Assembly: GCA_003427395.1 (NCBI GenBank)
Contig: BFEA01000020.1
Location: 617,747 to 639,145, forward strand
Direction of reading: 5' to 3'
DNA: 21,399 bases
DNA from: Chara braunii
Taxonomy: Eukaryota; Streptophyta; Charophyceae; Charales; Characeae
In this document: positions 10,043-18,952 of the stretch, piece by piece
Position numbering within the stretch: position 1 is the first letter of the stretch
How the letters are laid out: every line of letters begins with the position of its first letter
Program-made: the position numbers and the translations under genes
Notes under the pieces: generated by a model
Told to the model about the DNA's origin: nothing
The model's input: the letters and a program-made list of their open reading frames with translations, nothing else
Database searches by the model: none

Positions 10043-10315
10043 ACTTCTCAGAGGTGATGGTTGTTACTACGGTGAAACTCTATCGGTTTACACAGAGAAC
10101 GACTGACGAATCGAAGTCAATTCGGATCGTTGTCATTACGGGGAATCCATAGCCGGTTACTGAAGGTATGCCTACGGTGTAATTATGTCCCGGGGTAGTA
10201 TTGAGCGGAATGCTCCTCATTAGCCTGGGGTTAAACTTCCAACTCTCGTTTGTCTCCACACTTGGTTACATGGACAAACCTTGTCTCTCCCGACAGTAAT
10301 TTTCGCCGCAATTGC
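10043..10315 (+). repeat. Left arm of an inverted repeat of about 270 bp
   Basis: The reverse complement of this interval matches 14015-14286. The best-conserved blocks are GAGGTGATGGTTGTTACTAC, then CGGATCGTTGT, GAAGGTATGCCTACGGTG with AATTATGTC, and TCCTCATTAGCCTGGGG with TTCCAACTCT. The match weakens towards the inner end, where AATTTTCGCCGCAATTGC still pairs with the other arm. The arms flank about 3.7 kb holding the decayed coding unit. I could not identify terminal motifs or a target-site duplication. Confidence 0.8.
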
Positions 10316-10425
10316 TATAGTGGGAAATTCCACCCCAGTTGTTAGGAGCTGTTCAATCGCCCCTCCACGTTCGAATGCTAGGGCAATAAGTCTCATGCAA
10401 TTTTTAATCCTTTGAGAACCCCTCA
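10316..10425. other. Unassigned sequence between inverted-repeat arm and direct repeat
   Basis: I see no gene, repeat or RNA in these 110 bases. The minus strand is open across part of it without any recognisable product. Confidence 0.4.
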
Positions 10426-10764
10426 CTCAAAGCAGTATTTTTCACAATTGACACCAATTCAACTTCCGTGGAAGTAACATAGGGCAATTACCTTGGTAAA
10501 AACTCTAAGTTACCGGATCGTGCAATACAATTTCAAGCATCTCCTTTCGGTGATAGAGGCGAAGGTGAAGGCAAAGTGAATGCTCTTCGGATGACTATGT
10601 AGATCCCTACGATGCACGGTGAGGAGAGTGGTAGTAAAATATAATAAGGAGGTCATTTACCTTACGTTAGGACACAACCGACTGATTCGAAAGTAACATC
10701 CAGAGGTTTAACCGTAGACGAAATCTCACACGTGCATCCGGGCAAGTATCCGAGGACAGAGTTC
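10426..10764 (+). repeat. Diverged direct repeat, copy 2
   Basis: This is the second copy of the sequence at 9580-9912. It runs directly into the plus-strand coding relic with the zinc knuckle that opens at 10785, so it is probably that unit's 5' region. It contains a short coding-like stretch (VDEISHVHPGKYPRTEF) matching copy 1. Confidence 0.8.
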
Positions 10765-10784
10765 CGGAGACGAAATTCTGGATT

Positions 10785-11861
10785 ATGGCCTTAAGGGTCT
10801 CTCTGGACGCCTACTACTTCCTCCTTAGCGTCGTGAAGAACATGTTTGGAAAAGTGTTGTCCGTACACTCCCCAGAATATGACAGTGATCGCCCCAAACT
10901 AACGAATGTGAAGTTTGATATGCCGCCGGAAGCTCGTGCCAAAATCGAGGACGACTATGTTATCCAATCACCGAAGGGAGTGAGGTAAAAAGTGAAGATT
11001 GTCTCCCCGTACACTGACTGCTGCCGAAGATGCAAGTGGTACTACCACACAAACGATAATTGTCCGAAGTCAAAGCAAAGTGAGGAAGGTGGGAGGTCCA
11101 ATTGAGGAAGGCAAGGGGGTCACATCACTCTTTTTCACCAACACTTGTAGAATATGGAACAAGTTACAAGGGGGGAGTTGGTTAAAGGCGAGAAGGTAGA
11201 CGAAAATTCGTTGCGGCAAAGCAGGTCAGCTCAGGGTCTGGGCCCAATGAGCAACACCAGTCAGACTCAACATGGATATTAGGCGTCTGAAGGCCCATAC
11301 ACTAAACTCCACAATCAGCAGCACCAACGAGAGTCAGGATTCGCAACACATAGATCGGTGGCAAGTGGCCCAACCTCTCATCGTCAATCGCGCCCCTGGT
11401 CGATCCAACCACAAAGTGGAGAAGTCGCTACATGGTTCCAAGGAAGATAGAACCCAAGAGGGGATCAGGGCTGAAGTAACAACCCAATAACGGGTACGAG
11501 ACTCCCCCTGATCCCCCATTGGGCGCCCAACGTAGAGTGGTTGGGCAATAGTACAAAACTAGCCCGTAATGAAGGGGCGACAATGGGGAACTACGACCGA
11601 GGACCCCCCAACGCCATCCACTCGCAAGACTATCAGTATGCTTCAAGCTATGGGAACAACTTTCAGCAAGGTAGCAGACAACAACAGCATTGGCTTCCGA
11701 CACGTATAGAACATCCGCAACCTCTGTACCCGTCAGCGGGATCCGACAAGGGTCATTCGGAAGGAGGTAACGGAGATACACCGAGGGAGGGCATTTGTCC
11801 AGGCGACGGTGAGCAGCGGAGAAGGGTTGATAGTCGGAGAAGCCACAGTGTTCCTTTCTAA
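10785..11861 (+). pseudogene. Retroelement ORF1/Gag-like protein relic with CCHC knuckle and Gln-rich tail
   Basis: A single frame runs 1,077 nt without a frameshift but with stops at 10986 (TAA), 11103 (TGA), 11148 (TAG), 11280 (TAG), 11448 (TAG) and 11472 (TGA), ending TAA at 11859. The N-terminal 67 codons (VVKNMFGKVLSVHSPEYD...) look like the nucleic-acid-binding ORF1 part of plant-type LINE elements. They are followed by CRRCKWYYHTNDNC at 11022-11063, a complete C-x2-C-x4-H-x4-C knuckle. The rest is low-complexity, rich in Gln, Ser, Asn and Gly. No reverse transcriptase follows, so the assignment to LINE ORF1 is from the knuckle and general look only. The next reading frame may be its continuation after a frameshift near 11710-11760. 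Confidence 0.6.
11022..11063 (+). other. CCHC zinc knuckle in the plus-strand relic
   Basis: The codons read CRRCKWYYHTNDNC, giving C-x2-C-x4-H-x4-C with all ligands present. It sits 33 nt after the first in-frame stop, which shows that coding sequence once continued through that stop. Confidence 0.8.
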
Positions 11862-13675
11862 GGAAGGGTTTCTGGAGGTGGTCTGAAATCTGAAATTAAG
11901 GGAGGACCCGTTTGTGGACGCACCGGCGATCCAAGAGCGTTTAGAAAAGCTTGTGGAAGAAGCGAGTCCTGGAGAAGAGTGCCGTAGGGTCTGCCGAGTG
12001 ACCTACGCAGGTTGGGAAGAGATACCTAGGTTTTTCGACAGTGACCCCGTCAGAGTCCCTCGATTTATTCTTGAGCGGATTTATTCCTCGGAAGCAGTTC
12101 GGAAGGCGGTAGGACGTAGGATCACGATCCTGAGCCAATTTCGGTTCACAAAGTCAGACCTGCATTCCTTGTTGACCTAGTGCCTTCAGAGTCCATACGA
12201 GGATAATTGGTCCTCACTAGAGGGCCTGGGCTACGCCTTTGAGGGCTGGGGCCAACATGTAAGGGTCTCGACCATCACCTGGAGATGCCTGGGCCGAATA
12301 TGTGAGGCGGGGTTAGAAGAGTTGGACCCGTCGGATCTCATACGGATAGCTATAGCGTGCCGACGGAGGAATTTGAGGCATGAGTGAGCCCGACATCGTT
12401 GAACTAGTGGGTTTAGAAAGGGTTAGGGCAGAGTTATACCGAATATTGGCCCTTTGCTGGGAAGAGGAAAGGAGGGCAAGACCAGGAACCTTGCGGAGGA
12501 TCAAGTTGTTAGAGGCTGCCGTGATCAAGGTACTAGATGACTTAAAAGAGGAGCTACTCTCCGGGGGAGGAGAGGCGTGAGAGCCACCTATACCTCGAGC
12601 TCGATAGATTGGGAGTTCGAAACAAGGGACGACGGCCCGGAAGTCGAGGTAGTAGGAATAGCGGATCTCGGCCCAGGCCTTGTAGAGGACCAAGAGATTA
12701 TGGCCGAGAAGAGCTTCCTCGTCGAGGTTCGGTGACTGGCCTTGTGGAAAAGGAGGTCCTGGACCACCTTGGCAAGGTTTTCGATCACCATTAAAGGGGT
12801 AAGAAGAGTACGGTTCTCTAGAACGTGGAGAGAGCCCATGTCAGAGGTCGAAAGAAGGTTTGAGGAGGACGTTAGGTGGTTTGGAAACCCACTCGAAGCC
12901 CGTGTGCGCCTAGTAGAAGCGCGTTTCTGGGACAGGTCGGATGAATATAAACAGTCATTACGCAAACGATACTCAAGCTGGGCGAAGGCTCTCGAGAAAG
13001 GTGGGAGAACTCGCTCATCGAGGCGGCGAAGAGATTGACTCAAGTAGGATAAGCCGGCCAATGATTAGGTACGATAGGGGGGACCCTATTGGAACCTTGC
13101 AACGGGCCTGGAAGACGGGATCTAGGTATGGAGTGACCCTCCCTAAAATTGAGGAAGAAGGGAAGGTCACCACGTAATTCTTTGAAATATACGGGCAAGA
13201 AACACTAGTTCGTTTCTCGATAGTCTCGCAGGACGGTACCCGCACGCGAAGAGCAAAGATCTATTTGTCTCCCGACGACAGGCAGTTCTTTGCCACGGAA
13301 TTGGCGGAAGGAAATGATCCTCTAAGTATAGCAGAGAAAACCCGAGACCGACTTAGAAGGTTGAGAGGGGGAGAGGCAGGAAGGCAAGAGAGAGAGAGGA
13401 TTGAATACCGAGGACGGTTAGAGATCCCATGGCCGGACCTGGGAGATCCCTGCTTGGGTCTACCGATTGCTCTACCCCGACATCGCCGCAGTGAGGAAAG
13501 TCCAAGTTAGAGGGGCGATAATTGAGAAATTTCCCCTGGGGAGGAAAAGGGGCTCAAGCTGTTCACCCTGTGTTGGGAGTCCCTAGAGCTCACATATTTT
13601 GAGTGGTGGGCTTTGGTAGGAGATTTCATCAAACCCTTGTTCTCCGGACAGGCCGGCGAGAGGAGAGACAGTTAA
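11710..13675 (+). pseudogene. Decayed gene of unknown family, about 640 codons
   Basis: Coding-like sequence continues on the plus strand through four frame segments: about 11710-12370, 12370-12580, 12586-13038 and 13040-13675. In-frame stops lie at 11884 (TGA), 12178 (TAG), 12733 (TGA), 13175 (TAA), 13508 (TAG) and 13523 (TGA), with a possible true stop TAA at 13673. Segments have charged, helical, compositionally normal sequence, such as CRVTYAGWEEIPRFFDSD, LYRILALCWEEERRARPG, FEEDVRWFGNPLEARVRLVE and RAKIYLSPDDRQFFATELAE. I recognise no domain, and see no RT, endonuclease or protease motif. It follows the zinc-knuckle frame directly and overlaps its end, so both may be one broken gene of about 950 codons. 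Its 3' end is followed by an A-rich tract. Confidence 0.55.
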
Positions 13676-14014
13676 CGGGGACCCAAATATTCGTCGTTTT
13701 CGTTGGCAATTGCGGTGCGAACTTCATCAAAAATTTTAAGAACAAACAATATGAGACCATAGTGCAAACATCAAAAAAGGAAATTAGGAAAAAAAAACGA
13801 AAAAAAAAACAAAAAAACATTATGAAACCCTAACACAAAGACACTGTCCGAGTCAAAATAAAGCGTCCAACGAATTCAACAAAATGCCATTTTTTTCATT
13901 ATTGATCCAAACATGTCAAAACTGCATACATAACGTACCCTAAAGCACATATATAGCACACAAAAATAAAAACAAGAAAAAAAGCAATAAATCAGCACAA
14001 TATGACGGTTTGAG
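13676..14014. other. A-rich tract after the decayed gene
   Basis: A-runs cluster at 13774-13817 (several stretches of 7-10 A broken by single C or G), and the rest is A/T-rich. Motifs of the type GTGCAA or GTCCAACGAATTCAACAAAATGC recur loosely. Lying just downstream of a plus-strand coding relic, it could be a decayed retroposon poly(A) tail. I see no gene in it. Confidence 0.5.
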
Positions 14015-14286
14015 TGCAATTCGGTGCAAAATTCGTCGAAATTAACACCCCTTGTTAACCACGTGTGATGCGGAGAAGGCCTAGAGTTGGAGGTTCCTCC
14101 CCAAGCTAATGAGGAACATTCCACCCGATTCGTCCCCCGACATAATTCCACCGTAGGCATACCTTCTGTAATCAGCTACGATTTTCCGTAGTTACAACGA
14201 TCCGAAGTGACTTCAATTCGACAGTAGTTCCCTATGCAACTCGACAAAGTTTTCCACCGTAGTAACAACCACCACCTCTTAGAAAC
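14015..14286 (-). repeat. Right arm of an inverted repeat of about 270 bp
   Basis: This is the inverted partner of 10043-10315. Read on the minus strand it contains GAAGGTATGCCTACGGTGG, CCTCATTAGCTTGGGG and GGTTGTTACTACGGTG, in the same order as the left arm. A short direct relative of its inner end (GCAATTGCGGTGCGAACTTC) lies at about 13708-13735. Confidence 0.8.
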
Positions 14287-14357
14287 AGTACCACATCGCC
14301 TAACTCACCCTAAGCTACTTGGACTACTTGAGTAACAACAACCGTTTACGGGCATAA
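14287..14357. other. Unassigned sequence outside the right inverted-repeat arm
   Basis: Nothing recognisable. It lies immediately outside the right arm and does not obviously match the flank of the left arm. Confidence 0.3.
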
Positions 14358-14621
14358 ACCCACATCCGAACGGGAGGAGAACGGCGCGTCCTTTGTACCT
14401 CATCTCGACGGCAAGGTGAACGACCCAGTAGCACCACGAGCGCCAACGCTGTCGAGCACATCGGCCCCCACCTTTTCTCGCGAAGAGGCGGGAGCCCTCC
14501 CGGCCATATCATGCAGGAGTTTGAACAAAAACATAAGGAAAAGACAACTCGGGAACGACGTGAAATAATTCTCGCGGACCATCGAGACGGTCGTGGTCTC
14601 GTCATCCCCTTGCCGCTCTAA
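14358..14621 (+). CDS. Possible short coding fragment, no function assigned
   Basis: Eighty-seven codons are open on the plus strand between TAA 14355-14357 and TAA 14619-14621. The C-terminal half is strongly charged and looks like a helix (QEFEQKHKEKTTRERREIIL), while the N-terminal half is Ser/Pro/Arg-rich. The first ATG is about codon 50, so this would be a partial exon or a relic. Minus-strand frames are open over the same bases, so coding is unproven. Confidence 0.25.
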   Translation, partial: THIRTGGERRVLCTSSRRQGERPSSTTSANAVEHIGPHLFSRRGGSPPGHIMQEFEQKHKEKTTRERREIILADHRDGRGLVIPLPL

Positions 14622-14692
14622 CCGGGTGCGCCAGCTGTACATCACACGGGCCCCTACGACAGGATAGGTTCCCGCAGGGCATAAGCTTTTTT

Positions 14693-14720
14693 CCCTAAGT
14701 GGCTGTCACCACCCTTAGGG
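14693..14720. other. Imperfect hairpin CCCTAAG/CTTAGGG
   Basis: CCCTAAG at 14693-14699 pairs with CTTAGGG at 14714-14720. The inner TGG pairs with CCA across a two-base bulge, and the loop is short. It lies between the GC-richer left part and the AT-rich right part of the window. Function unknown. Confidence 0.5.
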
Positions 14721-14899
14721 GCGTATCCCCACGGAGCTACTGACCCATATGCGAAAGTTTTTACGTGCATTTGCAAAGGTGAGTGAGTCGAGGGTGTTTG
14801 CTCGCTCGGTGTAGTATAGGTACACGCGATTAAACGCCTATTGAACCCGGACGTCGTTCGTCACTCAAGGCGCTGATCTCCCGAGGATGAAGTGCGCAC

Positions 14900-15599
14900 C
14901 GGTCGACTAGGGAGGTCTCAACCAAGCATGAAACCCACAACTCAACCCTAGCCCCATACATACAATACCCACATAAACATGCATATATATATATGTAACT
15001 TATCAAGACCAACTCACACAAGTCCTTAATAAAGCAATCCATATATATAAGAAGTCATTCTTTCAGTCAATCATTTCACCAACCAGTGTTGTGTAGTCAT
15101 ATCACTATGCTTAATATAATTGGTTTGGTCTGATGAAAATATCATATTGCTGTGATTTTCTTCTCTTCGTTGATATAGTCTCAAAATACAAAGAGTTTCT
15201 CATTAAGATATACGGAGATAACTCCTTTAATTTTTAGAATAAAGCCCAAAGTCAAATCCCTTTTTAGTCTGATTCCATTATCAAGTTTCAATTTGCCGTT
15301 ATTGGGCGTAACTTAAAGTTTTCCTTACTTCTTCCTTGCGAATATGTCTATAGGTGAATTTGAGCGTATCTGTTTTACTTATCCCTTCTTATGTATTTAC
15401 CCCTCAATGTCAAGGCATGATAGTGAAATCATCGGGGTATTCTGAATACTATCAATTTGGTGGTCTTATTTACATGAAGAGTTTTTGTTTTTGTTTTTGG
15501 GATTACCTCGTGAAGTCATAGGTCATATGGCTTCCTCGACGAGACTAGTCTATGCAAGGTGTTTTCCGGAATCAGAGTAAGATTTCTGGAAGGCGGCGT
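14900..15599. other. AT-rich intergenic stretch
   Basis: Base composition becomes clearly AT-rich from about 14900. It includes (AT)n runs at 14983-14995 and 15041-15049 and T-rich spacers. I see no gene. On the minus strand, the frame of the upstream relic could be read past its TAG at 15600 for about 30 more codons before a TGA near 15510, so the gene's 3' end may lie in here. Confidence 0.5.
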
Positions 15600-17277
15600 C
15601 TAACCCTGATAAATTTGTCGTTTTCCGTGCACATGAGTCTCTAATAAATCAAATCGCACAAGCTCGTCGTCGTCGAAAACCAGGGTAGTCGTTCGTCCAC
15701 CTCGCATAACTCTAACGATTCGAGTATCATAGAAAGAGGTAATCCACGAGGCTAGTCTCCATACTATAACTCGAAGAGGTCGACTCCGCCCAAATAAATG
15801 TCGGGTCTCTGTGTCCAGGATCTGGACGACGCCAAAACGTTTACCAGACGAGGTAATCCTAATACTCACAATAACTCGGGAGAGACATTGGAGATTACTC
15901 GCGCGATGAAAATATAAAGTATAACCATAAAACTCATCAGTAGTCCGTGTCGTATTGGCTCAAAAATCCGCGCGAGTGTTAGGGAGAAATCCCTCGTTAT
16001 TTCAGAGTAACTCAATGAAGTCGATCCATCTGGTAGGAGAACCATCTCGAACCCGCAGAAGCTGCTCTGCTCTTCTGATAAGATCATCGTCGTTTGTGTC
16101 ACGAACAAGAAGGTATCTTGCCAAGGTAAGATCTCTTCGTCCGCTATTCATCTGCTCACAAGAGAACCACAATTAAGAGTTGATCAACGAAAACAATCGG
16201 CGCTCCTCGCGTTCGAATTCTGCCATAGGGAAAATGATTCGCCTGAAGCGTCGAAATCTGTCGTCTGAAGTCCGATGATAATAACGAACATAATTGAATG
16301 GTTCATGCAACTCATTGAGATGTGGCAAAATAATTAAGAAGAACCATTTTATCTCGGGAATATTTTCGACATATCTCATCGACCCTTCGTTGTGTCGAAC
16401 CATCAAATATGTATCGTCAAAGTCTCGTCGAGGTGCGAACCCATACCGAATAATGTTCCATCCATAAGCAGTATTAATTAGATAACATCTTGAAGACCGC
16501 CTCAAGCCCCCTCACTAGAATCGAGGTCTATCTCGTTCATGAAAAACGATAAACGGATTGTATATTAGTCGTCCGGAATGTATTAAACCAACCATATTGT
16601 CTTCAGAGTTTGATATCCAATCGCTTGCCTCCTCGCGGGTGTGAAAAAAAAATTATTATCACTGTCTCCTACGTCATCTGTAAGATTCGAATAGACTATA
16701 TATTAAAAAGGATTGCAACTCGGCCAAAAATATTTTGAGTTGTTCTTATTCATTCATGTAATTGATTCATTTTACTCACCAAGAAGTCGTCGCAGGTAAC
16801 CTCGCCGACTCCAATAAGTGGCTATGTCGAACCTTTATATTCCACAATTTTCGAAGCGATTTGCCCGAATTCGCTCCATGAACTCGATCTCTTAAATGGA
16901 CCTATGCAGGCATTGTAATACAAAATAAGTCGCAAAAACATCAATTTTATCTCATGATTAAAATGAACGTGCAACTCATTATCCTCGTATCCAAATATTA
17001 TGCGCAGGTTGTCCCAACCAGATCGTTGAATTCTAATGAAGCATTGTTCAATAATCTGTTGATAAGTTGAGGTGATAAATAAGAAAGTTTGTCGTGGATT
17101 CCTTGTCGTGCCGCGATCCATCCGCAACTCCCGTCCTGGAGGAAAAGCGACGATCGGGTCAAAGACCATTCGACCCACTCGTTCTAAAATCACCCCTTGC
17201 CTCCCTCCCTGGACTATATATCTTGCGGAAGCCTCTCTGCTTGGAAAACGCATGTTCATGACGATTACCGTCGGCAT
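15600..17277 (-). pseudogene. Decayed tandem-domain gene of unknown family, at least one intron
   Basis: On the minus strand, a coding block at 17277-16780 (166 codons) follows a strong acceptor (pyrimidine tract then CAG) and ends at a strong donor, CTTG then GTGAGT. A second block starts at 16677 after TTACAG and runs in one frame to 15600, apart from one extra base in a run of nine T at about 16645. Stops: TAG 16822-16824, TAG 16669-16671, TAG 16515-16517, TGA 16512-16514, TAA 16173-16175, TGA 16002-16004, TGA 15960-15962. The two blocks align as repeats. FPSREASARYI with VGRMVFDPIVAF matches FHTREEASDWI with SGRLIYNPFIVF; WDNLRIIFGYEDNELHV with EIKLMFLRLIL matches FDDTYLMVRHNEGSMRY with EIKWFFLIIL. 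A weaker third copy begins LRVIVWRLASWI with GGRTTTLVFDDDELV. I recognise no known domain. Aromatic/Ile-rich, Arg-rich content suggests a soluble folded protein. Confidence 0.6.
16678..16779 (-). other. Predicted GT-AG intron, 102 bp, phase 0
   Basis: The donor GTGAGT is at 16779-16774 and the acceptor TTACAG ends at 16678. Joining the flanks keeps one reading frame, because the upstream block is exactly 166 codons. The acceptors before both blocks are directly followed by ATG, consistent with duplication of an exon together with its splice site. Confidence 0.6.
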
Positions 17278-17651
17278 CTGAAAAGAAAAAATAAAAGTAA
17301 TTTTATGAGAAACATAATTTTTTCGCCTCTATCTCCCTTTCCTTTTTTTGACCATGATTTTTATGTCATGGTCCAACCACGAAAGAGTAGTGCCTATTCG
17401 CACCTCTTTAGACACTAGTAGGTAAATGAACTGGACTTCTTTTGGTACCAGTTCCCCATGCGTTAGTGGCATCTAAGGTAGCCACTCAAAAGGGTATTAA
17501 TTTTTAGTCTATTCTTTCGTATAAAGGTTCAAAAGGAAAAGTCGATTCATATTTTTAACCTATCGCGCGTCTCCATTTATAGGAAGTGGTCCACAAGCGG
17601 TTATCGGGGAGCTGAAAATTCAGGGATGAACATTCTGAAGTGAGAGTTTTT
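17278..17651. other. AT-rich upstream region of the minus-strand relic
   Basis: No coding block seen. The minus strand has a pyrimidine tract and CAG at 17290-17278 (splice acceptor), a possible donor (GAG then GTGCGA) near 17400, and a TATAAATG near 17580 that could be a TATA box. A non-coding first exon of about 150 bp is therefore possible but unproven. Confidence 0.3.
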
Positions 17652-18030
17652 GGCAGTCTGAAAATCATGAATAGTCCAGAAGTGGTGAAAGGTCCGAAGT
17701 CCCTGAAAACCACTTGTTTAGGCAGACTGCATCCTGAAGTGGCGAAGGGTGTCCTAAAAGTTTTTGGCAGTCTGAAAATCCTGAATGGTCATGAAGTGGT
17801 GAAAGGTCCGAAGACCATGAAAACCACCCTTCACCACTTGAGGATGCAGCCTGCCTAAAAAACAGGTGGTTTTCAGGGTCTTCAAAGCATTCACCACTTC
17901 AGGACCATTCAGGATTTTCAAACCTGAATGGTCCTGAAGTGGTGAAAGGTGCGAAGACCTTGAAAACCACATGTTTAGTCAGGTTGTATCCTGAAGTAGT
18001 GAAGGGTGTCCTAAAGTGGTGATGAAAAAT
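17652..18030. repeat. Nested direct and inverted repeat with a long foldback
   Basis: A unit beginning GGCAGTCTGAAAATC occurs at 17652 and again at 17766 (period 114). The second unit is cut short and followed by its inverted version. Arms 17825-17913 and 17923-18008 form an 86-89 bp imperfect hairpin. Its innermost 24 bp (17890-17913 with 17923-17946) are perfectly complementary around a 9-base loop. Frames open through it encode only the repeat. It could be a foldback element, a hairpin-RNA source or replication-slippage product. Confidence 0.85.
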
Positions 18031-18269
18031 ACGATTGTTGTTAACATTTTCTCAAGTGGTCTGGAGTACTCCTCCTCCTCACCCAAGCGAGAACCTGGAT
18101 CTCATAAGTCGGACCGTCTCCACTGAATCGGCAAAGCACTCCCCCGTAAAATGGTCCACTCCGGGTCGATAACAAGATCGGCTCCTAAAGCAACGATCCC
18201 CCGCCCCGAATTTCCTCTTAGAGCGAGAGAACCCTCTGACTTAAAATCAGCACGACTACCCTGAACCTC
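18031..18269. other. Unassigned sequence
   Basis: No gene or repeat recognised. The minus strand is open for 60 codons with no identifiable product. Confidence 0.3.
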
Positions 18270-18278
18270 TATATAAAG
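18270..18278 (+). promoter_or_regulatory. Possible TATA box
   Basis: TATATAAAG is a good TATA-box match. It sits about 31 bp before an ATG at 18301 that opens a 30-codon, very basic frame ending at TAG 18391-18393. The usual TATA-to-start distance would put transcription start at that ATG, so the pair may be chance. Confidence 0.3.
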
Positions 18279-18393
18279 GAACAACTTAAACGAAATAGAA
18301 ATGCAGAGGAGGAAGAAGTTAAAGTTGAGACGTGTTCGAACGGGAAATAGGTCGAGAGGGTCATTCTGGATAGAAAGAGAACCTCAAGGATAG

Positions 18394-18492
18394 CTAAATT
18401 TATTTATATTTCCCTTTCTTTATGTTCCGCTTTTCTTTTTCGACCCCGGTTACTTTTCTCATTCATAGGTTGATTGTTACTTTTTCATGCAT
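18394..18492. other. T-rich spacer before the 460-bp duplication
   Basis: AT-rich, with nothing recognisable. The first copy of the tandem duplication starts at its end. Confidence 0.3.
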
Positions 18493-18952
18493 GTGAAGAC
18501 CTCAAAGAGAAAAGGTAGAAGAAACTTTCAACGTTTCACCACTTCAGTCAACAAAATTTGAGTTCCCCTTTCAACACGTTTCTCTTTTCACACGCCTGCA
18601 TGCAAGGCAATGTCAATATTTAACGAATTCAACCACGGACGCATTGTCGAAGTCAGACCTAAAGTCCCACACAAACATGCCCCTTCACACTTTCTTTCCT
18701 TTCAACCTTTCCCTGAGCACCCACAGAAAAAGAGAAGGGTCATACAGCGTGGGGGTGCACACAGGTGTGAGGGATCCGTTTAAACCACTGACCTTGAGTA
18801 GCAAAAGTTTGACCGCGACCTCGTCCCAGTGAAAGAACCCAAGTAACCGGCGCATCTCGTTGAAAAAACTGCTGCTTCAAGAATAACTGCATAGGTTACT
18901 AGTCCTGGTCGACCCCCGATTCACTAGTATTTCTTGGGGCAGTCCCAGACGT
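18493..18952. repeat. 460-bp tandem duplication, copy 1
   Basis: Begins GTGAAGACCTCAAAGAGAAA and ends in GGGGCAGTCCCAGACGT. It is followed at once by a second, very similar copy with scattered substitutions and an occasional 1-base indel. A 62-codon frame starting at a TTG (18644-18832) is open in both copies, but its changes include many amino-acid replacements, so coding is doubtful. Confidence 0.93.

Noticed and set aside
10785-17277. Reassigned stop codons (for example TAG or TGA read as an amino acid)
   Set aside because: The 857-codon pol frame is free of all three stops, which would be very unlikely if any of them were a common sense codon in this genome.
18301-18393. 30-codon basic frame after a TATA box
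   Set aside because: Too short, and the TATA box is too close to the ATG to leave a leader; kept only as a possible promoter site.
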